Assembly (NCBI RefSeq): GCF_015207375.1
Contig: NZ_JADEWY010000029.1
Coordinates: forward strand, 1-54,440
DNA from: Coleofasciculus sp. LEGE 07092
GTDB lineage: Bacteria; Cyanobacteriota; Cyanobacteriia; Cyanobacteriales; Coleofasciculaceae
Direction of reading: 5' to 3'
Length of the DNA stretch: 54,440 nucleotides
Shown: positions 1-9,589 of the stretch, piece by piece
How positions within the stretch are numbered: position 1 is the first letter of the stretch
How the letters are laid out: each line of letters begins with the position of its first letter
Made by a program: the position numbers and the translations under genes
Notes under the pieces: model-generated
Seen by the model: only the letters and a program-made list of their open reading frames with translations
Told to the model about the DNA's origin: nothing
Databases searched by the model: none

Positions 1-269
1 TTGCCTAATCGACTTATCAGTTGACCTGTAGTAATTTTGACGAGTTAAATACAGGTTATGCTTTCAAACTATTGTTTTGTCTAGGTTCGGGCGCTTGGTG
101 CGGCTCGAGTGCCGTTACAAGCGCATTTACTAATATAGCCCCTCTATTAGCCACTGTCAACCTTTTTGACTATCTTTTTTTTAAATTGTCTGAAATTCCT
201 ACCAGAGTGCCTTTTGAGCTAAGTTGGGTTGGGAAAACAAAAGACATTGGTTAAAGTGAGTTTTTAGAG
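1..269. other. Non-coding stretch upstream of nadC
   Basis: I see no convincing gene here. An open frame over positions 21-254 has no ribosome-binding site and an unstructured composition, so it is not called. The spacer presumably holds the nadC promoter, but no clear -10/-35 pair can be assigned. A 15-base string at 86-100 recurs exactly at 20748-20762 in the ccmL-ccmM spacer. Confidence 0.5.
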
Positions 270-1151
270 ATGGCAGCCTTACCTCCATTGATAGCGCTAG
301 ACCCTCTTTTGCGTAGTTGGTTGCTAGAGGATATCGGTCGAGGCGATCACACAACCCAAGGCTTGTTCAGCTCAGAGATTCGGGTAGGGCAAGCTGAATG
401 GACTGCCAAGGAATCTGGTGTGATTGCGGGATTACCCATCGCTAGGCGGGTATTCCAGCTATTGAGCGAACAAACGCGCTTTATTCCTACTGTTGAAGAA
501 AGTGAACCCTGCCGTCCGGGACAGATAATTGCTCATCTACACGGTTCCCTTGATACCCTACTGATGGGAGAACGAGTCGCCCTTAACCTCGTAATGCATT
601 TAAGTGGTATTGCTACCCTGACACGCCAGTATGTAGACAAAATTGCCGATTTGCCGACTCAACTGGTCGATACCCGCAAAACAACACCCGGGCTGAGGCT
701 GTTGGAAAAATACGCTATTCAGCTTGGAGGGGCGACTAATCATCGATTAGGGTTAGACGATGCCGTGATGATTAAAGACAATCACATTGCTGCTGCTGGT
801 GGTATTAAGGAAGCGATCGCTTCCATTCGTTCTCAAATCCCCTATCCCCTGACGATTGAAGTTGAAACAGAAACGATTGCACAAGTCAAAGCAGCCCTTC
901 AGCATGGAGCCGATATCATTATGCTAGACAATATGCCACTAGATACAATGCGGCAAGCCATACAGATGATTCGGGCTGCCAGCGACCGGATTAAAATTGA
1001 AGCCTCCGGCAATATCACTCTAGAAACAATTCGCAAAGTGGCTGAAACTGGAGTAGATTATATTTCCAGCAGTGCTCCAATTACGCGCTCAACTTGGCTA
1101 GATTTAAGTATGAATCTAGTGCAATTTGGCAAAACCAATCCACTCCTCTAG
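270..1151 (+). CDS. nadC: Nicotinate-nucleotide pyrophosphorylase (carboxylating)
   Basis: Quinolinate phosphoribosyltransferase makes nicotinate mononucleotide from quinolinate and PRPP, a cytosolic step of de novo NAD synthesis. At 293 aa it has the normal family length. The N-terminal domain carries EDIGRGDHTT near residue 20. The C-terminal barrel carries DTRKTTPG near residue 134, MIKDNH near 167 and MLDNMP near 215, which are signature phosphate- and quinolinate-binding segments. The ATG at 270 gives the usual N-terminus. argS follows on the same strand about 70 bases downstream, so co-transcription is possible but not shown. Confidence 0.95.
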   Translation: MAALPPLIALDPLLRSWLLEDIGRGDHTTQGLFSSEIRVGQAEWTAKESGVIAGLPIARRVFQLLSEQTRFIPTVEESEPCRPGQIIAHLHGSLDTLLMGERVALNLVMHLSGIATLTRQYVDKIADLPTQLVDTRKTTPGLRLLEKYAIQLGGATNHRLGLDDAVMIKDNHIAAAGGIKEAIASIRSQIPYPLTIEVETETIAQVKAALQHGADIIMLDNMPLDTMRQAIQMIRAASDRIKIEASGNITLETIRKVAETGVDYISSSAPITRSTWLDLSMNLVQFGKTNPLL

Positions 1152-1221
1152 ATTTTCTCAAATTTAGATACATATTTTCGTTATAAAAGAATTTGCACTA
1201 AAATTGTCTATCTCTACCCTA

Positions 1222-2979
1222 ATGAACTCCACGCTTGAAGAGCTAAAAAGAAAATTTGAACAGGCGTTGACGGCAGCTTTTGGTGATGATATTGCTAGAA
1301 CCGATCCCATGTTAGTACCCGCCAGCAATCCTAAATTTGGCGATTATCAATCAAATGCTGCTCTATCTCTTGCCAAACAGCTTGGTCAGCCACCACGAAC
1401 GATTGCTGAACAAATCGTTCAGCATCTTGATGTAGCTGACATCTGTCAAGAACCTATTATCGCTAGACCTGGTTTTATCAACTTTACGCTGAAGCCATCC
1501 TATTTAGAAACAAAACTCAATACCATTCAAGCAGATCAACGCTTGGGAGTAGCATCCACTAAGCAACCACAGCGGGTCGTCGTAGATTTCTCCAGCCCCA
1601 ATATTGCCAAAGAAATGCACGTTGGTCATCTGCGCTCCACAATTATTGGAGACTGCATTGCCCGCACTTTAGAGTTTCGGAATCATGATGTCCTGCGGTT
1701 AAACCATGTTGGGGATTGGGGTACCCAATTTGGGATGTTAATTACTTATCTCCGGGAAGTTTGCCCAGAAGCACTAACCAAATCAGAAGCTGTAGACTTA
1801 GGGGATTTAGTTACATTTTATCGACAAGCAAAGCAACGATTTGATACAGATAAACTATTCCAAGAAGCTTCTCGGCAGGAAGTAGTAAAATTGCAAGCTG
1901 GTGCCGAAGATACGCGGCAAGCCTGGCAGTTGCTGTGCGAACAGTCGCGCCGGGAGTTTAAAGTTATTTATGACTGGCTAAATATCAAACTCACAGAACG
2001 CGGTGAATCCTTCTATAATCCCCTACTACGGGGTGTGGTAAAAGACTTGGAGAAATTGGGTTTGTTAGTAGAAGATACGGGTGCTAAATGCGTCTTTTTA
2101 GAAGGATTTACTAATAAAAAAGGTGATCCTTTACCGTTAATCGTGCAAAAAGCGGATGGCGGTTATAACTACGCAACGACTGACCTGGCAGCATTGCGTT
2201 ACCGCATCGAACAAGATGGATCTGAGCGAGTTATTTATGTCACGGATGCTGGACAAGCTAATCACTTTGCTCAGGTGTTTCAGGTGGCACGAAGAGCGGA
2301 TTGGCTTCCCGATAATGTCGAAATTGTCCATGTCCCTTTCGGTTTGGTGTTAGGGGAAGATGGTAAAAAACTGAAAACTCGATCTGGGGAAACTGTACGG
2401 TTGCGGGATTTATTGGATGAAGCCATTGCTCGTGCTCGTGCAGACTTAGAAAACAGACTTCAAGAAGAAAGTCGCACGGAAACAGAAGAATTCAAAACCC
2501 ATGTCGCTGAAGTCGTTGGCATTAGTGCTGTCAAGTACGCTGACTTGAGCCAAAATCGCACCAGCAATTACGTCTTCAGTTTTGGCAAAATGTTGTCTCT
2601 CAAGGGCAATACGGCACCTTACTTACTCTACGTCTATGCCCGAATTCAGAGCATTGGTCGCGAAGGGAATATTAATTTTGATCAGTTAAGGGGAAATAGC
2701 GATATTTTTTTGAAAAAAGATGAAGAATTAGCCCTAGGAAAACATCTGTTACAGCTTAGTGAGATTCTCTACGGAGTTGAACAAGATTTGCTCCCCAATC
2801 GCCTTTGTGAATATCTGTATGAATTGAGCAAAAAGTACAACCAATTTTATGAACACTGTCCCGTACTTAAAACAGAGGAACCTGTACGAACATCGCGATT
2901 AGTTCTGTGCGATCTAACTGCTCGCACGCTAAAGTTAGGCTTATCTCTCCTAGGAATTTCAGTACTGGAGCGAATGTAA
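1222..2979 (+). CDS. argS: Arginine--tRNA ligase
   Basis: Class I aminoacyl-tRNA synthetase charging tRNA-Arg. The HIGH-type signature appears as HVGHLRS near residue 133, and the degenerate KMSKS counterpart as KKLKTRSG near residue 380, as is normal for ArgRS. An N-terminal additional domain and a C-terminal anticodon-binding (DALR) domain are both present. The frame opens upstream at a TTG (1204), but the ATG at 1222 gives 585 aa with a typical cyanobacterial N-terminus, so I chose it. A lipoate-ligase-type gene starts 35 bases downstream. Confidence 0.95.
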   Translation: MNSTLEELKRKFEQALTAAFGDDIARTDPMLVPASNPKFGDYQSNAALSLAKQLGQPPRTIAEQIVQHLDVADICQEPIIARPGFINFTLKPSYLETKLNTIQADQRLGVASTKQPQRVVVDFSSPNIAKEMHVGHLRSTIIGDCIARTLEFRNHDVLRLNHVGDWGTQFGMLITYLREVCPEALTKSEAVDLGDLVTFYRQAKQRFDTDKLFQEASRQEVVKLQAGAEDTRQAWQLLCEQSRREFKVIYDWLNIKLTERGESFYNPLLRGVVKDLEKLGLLVEDTGAKCVFLEGFTNKKGDPLPLIVQKADGGYNYATTDLAALRYRIEQDGSERVIYVTDAGQANHFAQVFQVARRADWLPDNVEIVHVPFGLVLGEDGKKLKTRSGETVRLRDLLDEAIARARADLENRLQEESRTETEEFKTHVAEVVGISAVKYADLSQNRTSNYVFSFGKMLSLKGNTAPYLLYVYARIQSIGREGNINFDQLRGNSDIFLKKDEELALGKHLLQLSEILYGVEQDLLPNRLCEYLYELSKKYNQFYEHCPVLKTEEPVRTSRLVLCDLTARTLKLGLSLLGISVLERM

Positions 2980-3014
2980 GCTATTCCAGATTGGCTTTAA
3001 ACTGGTTTCGGTAG

Positions 3015-3797
3015 ATGTACTGGCGTTTAATCCCTTTAATGCGATTGCCGGGACAGTTTCAGATGGCAATTGACCAATGGCTGCTAGAACAGCATCAAGC
3101 TGGAATATATCCCCCAGTTTTGCGCTTTTACACTTGGGCATCTCCAACAATTTCACTGGGATATCATCAGCATCGGTGGGATTCTGCTTGGCAACAATTA
3201 ACGTGGCAAGGAACGCCAGTAGAACTGGTACGGCGTCCTACGGGGGGACGAGCTGTATTGCACCAAGGAGATTTAACCTACATGGTGATAACATCAGGAC
3301 TGACGGGTAAGCGCCTTGACGCCTATCAAAAAATGTGCGGATTTCTAATTCAGGGTTGGCGCTCGCTCGGTGTCGATTTGCACTACGGTTCGGCAGGACG
3401 GGACTATATTCGCAATCCCAATTGTTTTGGCATCGCTACGGGAGCAGATTTAGTAACAGCCAATGGCTATAAGCTCATCGGTAGTGCCCAATTACGACGG
3501 GGGGATGCAATTTTGCAGCATGGTTCTATGCGTTTGGAACCGGATACCCAGTTGTTTGAGCAAGTCTTTGGGGAAACGTTATCATATGTTAATTTACCTA
3601 TTATCCAAGAGGGAGATGCCTTAATTCAAACGGTAGTTGAGGTGTTAACAAATGCTGCGGCTGATTGTTTTGGTGTTGAGTTGGTAGAGCAGCCGTTATC
3701 GAATGAAGAGTGGCAGAGGATTTTGAGGCAATCAAGTTTAGAACTGGGTTCACCAGTTGGCGATTTTGGGAAGGGTACAAGGGGAAGGGGGAGTTAA
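3015..3797 (+). CDS. Biotin/lipoate A/B protein ligase family protein
   Basis: A 260-aa protein of the LplA/LipM-type fold, which attaches or transfers lipoyl or octanoyl groups onto lysines of carrier domains. The family signature RRPTGGRAV lies near residue 73, and IGSAQLRRG with the following QHGS near residues 154-165 supplies the conserved active-site region. Whether it is a lipoate ligase, an octanoyltransferase or another member of the family cannot be decided from sequence. The ATG at 3015 has only a weak ribosome-binding site. The gene follows argS closely on the same strand and ends near a purine-rich tail. Confidence 0.8.
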   Translation: MYWRLIPLMRLPGQFQMAIDQWLLEQHQAGIYPPVLRFYTWASPTISLGYHQHRWDSAWQQLTWQGTPVELVRRPTGGRAVLHQGDLTYMVITSGLTGKRLDAYQKMCGFLIQGWRSLGVDLHYGSAGRDYIRNPNCFGIATGADLVTANGYKLIGSAQLRRGDAILQHGSMRLEPDTQLFEQVFGETLSYVNLPIIQEGDALIQTVVEVLTNAAADCFGVELVEQPLSNEEWQRILRQSSLELGSPVGDFGKGTRGRGS

Positions 3798-3984
3798 GTT
3801 GTCCGTATTTGCCAGTAGTATCAGGGAAAAGAATTATAATAGAAACCTTAACTATTTTTAACCCTTTATCCTTTTTTATTTTCCTTTTAGCTCTGAATTA
3901 TCAACAACTCCTTCTCGCATAGTGGTTTGTAAGAGTCTGTCTCTAAGATGACTTATCTGATTGATTCCCGTTTCTTCCCCAGCA

Positions 3985-5190
3985 TCACGTCCGAATCTGC
4001 ACCGGCATGAGCAAATATGTCATCTTCATACCACCCAGAGGCGTGAGAATGGCAGGGCTGTTGGCGGCATTCATCTGCATTTGAATATCAGAAGTAGAAA
4101 GTGCCTTCAATCCATCAATCAGGTACTTAACATTAAAAGCAATATCTAAGCTGTCACCAATAATTTGAGCCGACAGGGACTCGGTGCCACTGCCAACATC
4201 TCGCGCCTCTACCGATACGTCAATCTGCTGGGCATCACTATCAATGCTAAATTTGACAATATTATTCTTCTGGTCAGCCAATACCGCAATCCGTTCCACG
4301 GCACTGAGCAGTTGACGCCGATCCATAATAACCTGGCGCTGAAACTGGTCTGGAATAAGCTGACGGTATGCCGGGTACTGTCCTTCCAAGGTACGGCTGG
4401 TTAAGCGGTATTCTCCTCCTTGGAAGATAATCTGACCCTGCTCAAACTGCAAGTCAACCATATCATTTGATTGACGCATCCCTAACATCCGTTCAACTTC
4501 CCGCAGTGTTCTAGCGGGTAGGGTTAACTCAAAGGAGGGAATCGGGGTAGAATCTTCTTTAACTTCGCCGTCTTCTTCTTCGCTGTTCTCCGTTTCCTGT
4601 CTACTATTAGAAGTTTGTACCACAGCTAATCGATGTCCGTCAGTAGCCGCAAATTCCAGGCTATCTTCAGAACAGGTGAGGTGAACGCCAGTGAGCACCT
4701 GCTTGGTTTCGTCAGAACTAGTGGCAAATAAAGAACCGCCCAATCCTTCACTTAACGCTGTTACAGGAAGTTGGAGATTAATCCCAGCTTCAATTTGTGG
4801 AAGTTCTGGAAATTCTTCAACATCCATTCCCCGCACTTGGTAACGTCCGGATGCAGAGGTTAATGCCACCAGGACACTACTGGCATCATCATCAGCGCTT
4901 GCTTCTCCAACTTTGTCTTCTAGGGTAATGTCTCCTTCTGGTAGGCGAGACACGATATCATTGAGCAGTTTCGCTGGAATAGCAATTGCTCCATCACTCT
5001 CTACATTAGCTGCAAAGCTGGTTTGAATACCCAGGCTGAGATCGAAGGCAGTTAGACGTATCTGCTGAGTTTCCGTATCTCCTATTAGTAAGACATTCGC
5101 CAGAATTGGATGAGTGGGACGGGAAGGAACCGCTCGGAGTACCAGCGAAAGATGGGTATTAAAGTCACTTTGAGTACAAACCAGTTTCAT
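3985..5190 (-). CDS. dnaN: DNA polymerase III beta subunit (sliding clamp)
   Basis: The 401-aa ring-forming processivity clamp that tethers DNA polymerase III to DNA. Three repeated clamp domains can be followed; the last contains a VKYLIDGL-type stretch and the chain ends MPVQIRT, close to the usual clamp C-terminus. An acidic insertion rich in Glu and Asp lies around residues 205-220. The frame opens 21 codons earlier, but the ATG at 5190, giving MKLVCTQSDF, matches the family start. It lies downstream of dnaA on the same strand, with the oriC-like spacer between. Confidence 0.95.
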   Translation of the reverse strand: MKLVCTQSDFNTHLSLVLRAVPSRPTHPILANVLLIGDTETQQIRLTAFDLSLGIQTSFAANVESDGAIAIPAKLLNDIVSRLPEGDITLEDKVGEASADDDASSVLVALTSASGRYQVRGMDVEEFPELPQIEAGINLQLPVTALSEGLGGSLFATSSDETKQVLTGVHLTCSEDSLEFAATDGHRLAVVQTSNSRQETENSEEEDGEVKEDSTPIPSFELTLPARTLREVERMLGMRQSNDMVDLQFEQGQIIFQGGEYRLTSRTLEGQYPAYRQLIPDQFQRQVIMDRRQLLSAVERIAVLADQKNNIVKFSIDSDAQQIDVSVEARDVGSGTESLSAQIIGDSLDIAFNVKYLIDGLKALSTSDIQMQMNAANSPAILTPLGGMKMTYLLMPVQIRT

Positions 5191-5475
5191 AGGAATTTCA
5201 ATAAGTTTGAATGTTGTGAAGCTCGAAAGCCCCAGTCCCTGGTAGCGCAGCAATACGTCAGCGCGGTAGGTAAACTCCCGTATTATCGATAAGGGTTAAC
5301 TGTGGGAAAATGTTACGAGCTTTACTAGGATAGTGCCGAGATTGGTTCTGGTCAACCATCTCATTTCTGCACGGGCATCTCATAAGTAGTGGCTGATTTT
5401 TGCCTTTTAGACGCCTCCAGAAATAGGTTGTTACCTTTTTTACCAATTGGTTAAAATAACTATCGCCGGAGAAAC

Positions 5476-5493
5476 TGTGGAAAATGTGGAAAA
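5476..5493 (-). promoter_or_regulatory. Tandem pair of DnaA boxes
   Basis: Two copies of tgtggaaaa abut without a spacer, each the reverse complement of TTTTCCACA. Head-to-tail adjacent boxes in the same orientation would place two DnaA protomers on neighbouring sites. Confidence 0.75.
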
Positions 5494-5551
5494 ATTCTTG
5501 CCAATTTCTTGACTAACTCTTACAAAATAAGCCGTTGAGGAATCGATTAGT

Positions 5552-5591
5552 TGTGGAAAAAGCTGTGGAAAAAATAGGAAACTTTTCCACA
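5552..5591. promoter_or_regulatory. Cluster of three DnaA boxes
   Basis: Boxes at 5552-5560 and 5564-5572 point along the - strand and the box at 5583-5591 along the +. All three are exact 9-mers of the same consensus. The cluster sits about 60 bp downstream of the dnaA stop codon. Confidence 0.75.
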
Positions 5592-5651
5592 CAGTATTTA
5601 TACTTAGTCGCTAATTTCCAGCTCATTCACTGATTTTTCACCTCTAGGGTC

Positions 5652-7034
5652 TTAAGTTTGGTTTTGGGTTTTGCTGGCAAGGTTAATGCGATCGGTGAGC
5701 TGACGCAGTTTCTGTACCAATGCGCCATCAGTTTCCTGTAACTGAGCAATTTTATCGCAACTATACATAACTGTAGTATGGTCTTTACCGCCAAATTCTT
5801 CTCCAATTCTAGGCAAGCTCAAATTCGTATACTGTCGCATCAAATACATGGCGATTTGTCTAGACCAACTGATTTCTCGACGGCGGGAGTTACCCTTCAA
5901 ATCATCAATTGAAACATTAAATGCATCTGCCACCGTACTTAAAATCACATCAGGAGAAGCCTGTATGTTCTTTAGGGGTGGGTTCAAAATCGGTGTAATG
6001 TTTTCTACTGTCATCGGCAACCCTGAAATTGAGATATAAGCAACTGTCCGAATTAAAGCTCCCTCCAATTCCCGGATATTAGAGGTGTATTGGGTGGCGA
6101 TATACTCAATGACAGAGCGGGGCAAGCGTATGTTTTCGTACTCTGCCTTTTTTTGCAAAATTGCCATCCTGGTTTCGAGATCGGGGGGCTGAATATCAGC
6201 AATCAAACCCATTGAGAAGCGAGAACACAGACGTTCTTGCAAGCGAGTCATCTGGTTGGGAGGGCGATCGGATGCCAAGACAATTTGCTTGCCTGCTTCG
6301 TGCAAAGTATTGAATGTGTAGAAAAACTCTTCCTGGGTATATTCTTTACCTTCAATGAATTGAATATCATCTACTAACAGCACCTCTGCCGCCCGATAAT
6401 GCTCACGAAAACTCTGCATACTGTCCTTGCGAATCGCGGCAATCAGGTCGTTGGTAAACTGTTCGGTAGAAACATAAGAAATTTTAGAATAGGGAGAATT
6501 TTCCAAACGAAAATGACCGATTGCCTGCATCAAGTGAGTTTTGCCCAAACCCACACCGCCGCAAAGAAAGAGGGGATTAAATTCGCGTCCTGGGGATTCT
6601 GATACTGCCAAAGCGGCGGCGTGTGCCATGCGATTATTGGAACCAACGACAAAGCGGGAGAAAGCATATTTTGGGTTTAACTCTGTAGGTTTGGGTGGTT
6701 GGTTGGATGAACTTTCTGAAGTGTTTGTGTCTGCGGGAAGTCCCCAAGACAAATCGGCATCGTCTGCTATCGAGTTGTCATCCCCCGTACTAGCAGTCAG
6801 GTAAATTTCCACTGGCTGACCCCAAATATCCTGTACAACCTCTGCGATCGTTTTGATATAGTACTTCTGTAACCAATTTCTGGCAAAGGGATTGGGGGTG
6901 CGAATCACCAAACAATTATTTTCGAGCTGCTGAACGCTGGTACTCTTGAGCCAGGTTTCAAAAGTCGGGCGACTTAGTTGCAATTGCAGGCGCTCCAGCA
7001 CCTGAATCCAGAGCTTTTCGGGGGACGTTTCCAC
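5652..7034 (-). CDS. dnaA: Chromosomal replication initiator DnaA
   Basis: The 460-aa AAA+ initiator that binds DnaA boxes and opens the origin. An N-terminal interaction domain (about 1-90) and a variable linker are followed by the ATPase domain with Walker A GGVGLGKT near residue 158 and Walker B LLVDDIQF. The C-terminal DNA-binding domain carries the signature DHTTVMYS near residue 416. The start is GTG at 7034, supported by an AGAGGA ribosome-binding site about seven bases upstream (7040-7045). A DnaA-box-like sequence overlaps this start codon, which suggests autoregulation. Confidence 0.96.
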   Translation of the reverse strand: METSPEKLWIQVLERLQLQLSRPTFETWLKSTSVQQLENNCLVIRTPNPFARNWLQKYYIKTIAEVVQDIWGQPVEIYLTASTGDDNSIADDADLSWGLPADTNTSESSSNQPPKPTELNPKYAFSRFVVGSNNRMAHAAALAVSESPGREFNPLFLCGGVGLGKTHLMQAIGHFRLENSPYSKISYVSTEQFTNDLIAAIRKDSMQSFREHYRAAEVLLVDDIQFIEGKEYTQEEFFYTFNTLHEAGKQIVLASDRPPNQMTRLQERLCSRFSMGLIADIQPPDLETRMAILQKKAEYENIRLPRSVIEYIATQYTSNIRELEGALIRTVAYISISGLPMTVENITPILNPPLKNIQASPDVILSTVADAFNVSIDDLKGNSRRREISWSRQIAMYLMRQYTNLSLPRIGEEFGGKDHTTVMYSCDKIAQLQETDGALVQKLRQLTDRINLASKTQNQT

Positions 7035-7035
7035 A
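7027..7035 (-). promoter_or_regulatory. DnaA-box-like site overlapping the dnaA start codon
   Basis: TGTGGAAAC on the - strand differs from the origin boxes (TGTGGAAAA) at the last base only, and includes the GTG start codon. DnaA bound here could interfere with transcription of its own gene; this is inference. Confidence 0.45.
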
Positions 7036-7324
7036 GGTTTTCCTCTACCGTAGTCTTGACAAGTTCTCCTAAGTTGAGCGATTTAGAGATGTTTTATCAC
7101 AGTGTCTCTCTAGTTCTCCAGAGTATGGCGTCTTCATACTGCGACTATTCGCCTAATGCCTCTTTACCAACCCAAGGGATGTAAAGGTTAAACTTTACCA
7201 TTCTTTACACAGGCACGTTTATTTTATGTCGAACTAGTTACAACTCCAACGAAGTTATAAGGTTTTGTGCCGTACATCTCCTTATGATGATAGAGATGAA
7301 CCCTTCTTTCAATTTCCCTTCATT
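7036..7324. promoter_or_regulatory. Divergent dnaA-def spacer with an inverted repeat
   Basis: This 289-bp spacer should carry promoters for both divergent genes. It contains an inverted repeat, gtaaag (7181-7186) and ctttac (7193-7198), with a further ctttac at 7204-7209. This may be an operator; no known regulator consensus is recognised. The def frame is open from 7265, but the authentic ATG is at 7325. Confidence 0.35.
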
Positions 7325-7861
7325 ATGACTGAATCACTACAGATCGCTCAGTTAGGCAACCCCATCTTGCGACAACCAGCCCAGCCGATCGATAATGTTC
7401 GAGATGAACATTTTCAACAGTTAATCGACGCCTTGATTACAACGGCTGTTGTATCGAGCGGCGTCGGGATTGCAGCACCGCAGGTATCTAAATCCTATTG
7501 CTTGTTTATCGTAGCGTCTCGTCCCAATCTCAGGTATCCCCATGCTCCAGCGATGGAGCCAACTGCTATGATCAATCCTCGAATCATCGCTCATTCCAAT
7601 GAACGAGTCAGAGATTGGGAGGGTTGTTTGAGCATTCCAGGTATTAGAGGTTTAGTACCCCGGTATCGAGGGATTGAGGTTGAGTACACCAGCCGGGATG
7701 ACAAGCTGTATCGAAAAGAGTTAACCGATTTTGTTGCCAGAATTTTTCAGCACGAATACGATCATCTAGAGGGTATTGTGTTTTTAGACCGGATCGAGAG
7801 TACTCAAAACTTGATGACTGAGCAGGAATACCAAAGACGGATTATCGAACAGCTTGGCTAA
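7325..7861 (+). CDS. def: Peptide deformylase
   Basis: A metalloenzyme of 178 aa that removes the formyl group from the N-terminal methionine of nascent proteins. All three signature motifs are present in order: GVGIAAPQ near residue 46, EGCLS near 99 and HEYDH near 142. They supply the metal-binding Cys and two His and the catalytic Glu, except that the usual HEXDH appears as HEYDH, a normal variant. The frame extends 20 codons upstream to a GTG at 7265, but the ATG at 7325 gives the expected length. It converges on the CorC-like gene with only 10 bases between stops. Confidence 0.93.
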   Translation: MTESLQIAQLGNPILRQPAQPIDNVRDEHFQQLIDALITTAVVSSGVGIAAPQVSKSYCLFIVASRPNLRYPHAPAMEPTAMINPRIIAHSNERVRDWEGCLSIPGIRGLVPRYRGIEVEYTSRDDKLYRKELTDFVARIFQHEYDHLEGIVFLDRIESTQNLMTEQEYQRRIIEQLG

Positions 7862-7871
7862 TAGCAATGAC

Positions 7872-9407
7872 TTATTCAGAGCTACTATCTTGATGGATAT
7901 CAAAGTCTTGGTTTATATTTTTGGATAAAGGGTTGTTAGTATCCTGAAGAGTGGTGTTTGTTAAGGTATCCTCAGTTGGGGTTGGAACTGAAACAATATC
8001 TAATGCAGAGGGTTCTCCTAAGGGGGAGACTGGGGATTCCTGCCGATGGATGCGAATTTGGTGCAGGCGGGGTCCTTCAGCCGATACAACGGTTAATTCT
8101 AAATTGTCATGTTTTAACGTTTCACCTTGTACGGGAATTTTTTGAAACTGGTACAGTAAAAAGCCTCCCAGTGTTTGGTATTCGTCAGTTACAGGAAAGT
8201 TTAAATCTAGAAGTTCGTTCACTTCTTCTAAGTCCATTTGAGCTTGCACTAGGAAGGTTTGCTCATCTAAAATTTGTAGGGGTAATTCTTCTGTACTCTC
8301 GGGTTCGGCGTTGTCACCGATGATTTCGGCGACCAAATCTTTGAGGGTAACTAAACCCGCCGTACCTCCAAACTCATCTACAACCATAACCATAGCTAAG
8401 TGCGATCGCTGCATTAATGGCAGTAGCTCACTCAGGGGTGTTAATTCCGGCACAAACCGAGCTGGACGAATCCACAGATCAATGGATGTTTCTAGGGTTA
8501 ACTTTCCTTGAGATAAGGGTTGAGCTAACTCTTTGAAGTAAATAATACCTCGAATATCATCTAGAGATTCACCGGTCACGGGATAGCGAGAGTGATTGGT
8601 ATCAGCAATTTCTTCTAGCAACGTCTGAAAGGTTGCAGTGCTGGGAATTGCCTCAATGCTCGTGCGGGGAACCATAACCTCTGCTGCCACAACCTCACCA
8701 AATTCAAATACATTGTTGAGTAGCTCTCGTTCTTCTGCTTCGAGTCCGGTAGACTCTCGCTCAGTGGTGATAATGAGCTGTAATTCTTCGGGTGTTACTT
8801 GGTTATACCAGCTTTGACCGGTATATTGGATACCTGCAAGCCGTAATAGCAAGCGGGTTGATTGGTTCAAAACCCAGATGAAGGGATTAAAAAACCGAGC
8901 GATCGCCACACTGGGGGGACCTAAAAATCTGGCTAGCTGTTCGGAATAAAGCAGGGCAACGGATTTAGGACAGAGTTCACCCAACACAATTTGCAGGTAA
9001 GCAATGAGGAGAAATGCCACCGGGATCGCCAGAGAATGGGCAATTAGCGCATTGAGTTCTGGGGATAGGGGAAGTTTTACTAGAAGCGCTCCCACCAGAA
9101 CTGCCATTGTACTTTCACCAATCCAGCCAAGTGCCAAACTTGACAGGGTAATGCCTAGCTGAGTGGTTGAAAGCAGACGATCAATACTGCGTTGCAGCAC
9201 TTGAACGGTTCTCGCTTGAACATCACCCGCATCCACAAGCTGATTGATGCGCGATCGCCGCACCGATACCATAGAAAACTCTGCCGTGACGAAAAAGGCA
9301 TTGATTGTAATGAGGAGGAGTACCGATAACAATCGCAACAGAATATCTTGACTGGTGAGGTTAGTAGAAGCACTCGCTGTCAAGAGAACCATCAGGTTGG
9401 TAACCAT
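7872..9407 (-). CDS. CorC/HlyC-family membrane protein with CBS domains
   Basis: A 511-aa protein of the DUF21 (CNNM)-CBS-CorC_HlyC architecture, often annotated as hemolysin-like or as a magnesium/cobalt efflux factor. Residues 20-200 hold a leader hydrophobic segment and several membrane helices. A CBS pair lies at roughly 225-350, with the MVMVVDEFGGTAGLVT stretch, and a CorC_HlyC domain around 370-450. The last 60 residues are low-complexity, rich in Pro, Thr and Asn. The transported ion is unknown from sequence. The gene converges on def, and a 108-bp inverted-repeat element lies just upstream of its start. Confidence 0.85.
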   Translation of the reverse strand: MVTNLMVLLTASASTNLTSQDILLRLLSVLLLITINAFFVTAEFSMVSVRRSRINQLVDAGDVQARTVQVLQRSIDRLLSTTQLGITLSSLALGWIGESTMAVLVGALLVKLPLSPELNALIAHSLAIPVAFLLIAYLQIVLGELCPKSVALLYSEQLARFLGPPSVAIARFFNPFIWVLNQSTRLLLRLAGIQYTGQSWYNQVTPEELQLIITTERESTGLEAEERELLNNVFEFGEVVAAEVMVPRTSIEAIPSTATFQTLLEEIADTNHSRYPVTGESLDDIRGIIYFKELAQPLSQGKLTLETSIDLWIRPARFVPELTPLSELLPLMQRSHLAMVMVVDEFGGTAGLVTLKDLVAEIIGDNAEPESTEELPLQILDEQTFLVQAQMDLEEVNELLDLNFPVTDEYQTLGGFLLYQFQKIPVQGETLKHDNLELTVVSAEGPRLHQIRIHRQESPVSPLGEPSALDIVSVPTPTEDTLTNTTLQDTNNPLSKNINQDFDIHQDSSSE

Positions 9408-9440
9408 AAGATAGGTAAGGGGTAGAAAGCCAAAGCAAAA

Positions 9441-9548
9441 GCGGTTCTATCGCTTTCCTTATGCTATTCACAACGGCACCCTGTTAAAGCCTGATCAGGC
9501 TCAGTGTGTTGTGCCATTCCGTTTAACATAAAGTAGCGATAGAACCGC
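9441..9548. repeat. 108-bp element bounded by a perfect 14-bp inverted repeat
   Basis: gcggttctatcgct at 9441-9454 is exactly reverse-complemented at 9535-9548. Inside lies a 12-bp perfect palindrome, gcctgatcaggc (9489-9500), and a ggcac/gtgcc pair. The whole spacer could fold into one long structured RNA or be a MITE-like element. It sits between two - strand genes, downstream of the 9590-10333 gene and upstream of the CorC-like gene, so it could also end or process a transcript. No obvious target-site duplication is seen. Confidence 0.6.
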
Positions 9549-9589
9549 TGCCGATAATAATTTTTTACAGTTGCCTTCCCCGTGGCAAT

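Larger units (their letters stand above)
5191..5651. other. oriC: Candidate chromosomal origin (oriC) between dnaA and dnaN
   Basis: A 461-bp A+T-rich spacer with five exact copies of the DnaA box TTTTCCACA. Four are on the - strand, at 5476-5484, 5485-5493 (directly adjacent), 5552-5560 and 5564-5572, and one is on the + strand at 5583-5591. A near match with one inserted G lies at 5301-5309, and a 10-bp palindrome, ttatcgataa, at 5283-5292. No convincing ORF is present. A dnaA-oriC-dnaN order is common in bacteria; origin activity here is inferred from box density and gene context. Confidence 0.75.

Noticed and set aside
21..254. 77-codon open frame before nadC
   Set aside because: No ribosome-binding site, no family resemblance and composition unlike a protein; probably chance.
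3710..3922. Open frame overlapping the end of the lipoate-ligase gene
   Set aside because: It is in another frame of a well-supported gene and its tail is A+T-rich low-complexity sequence.
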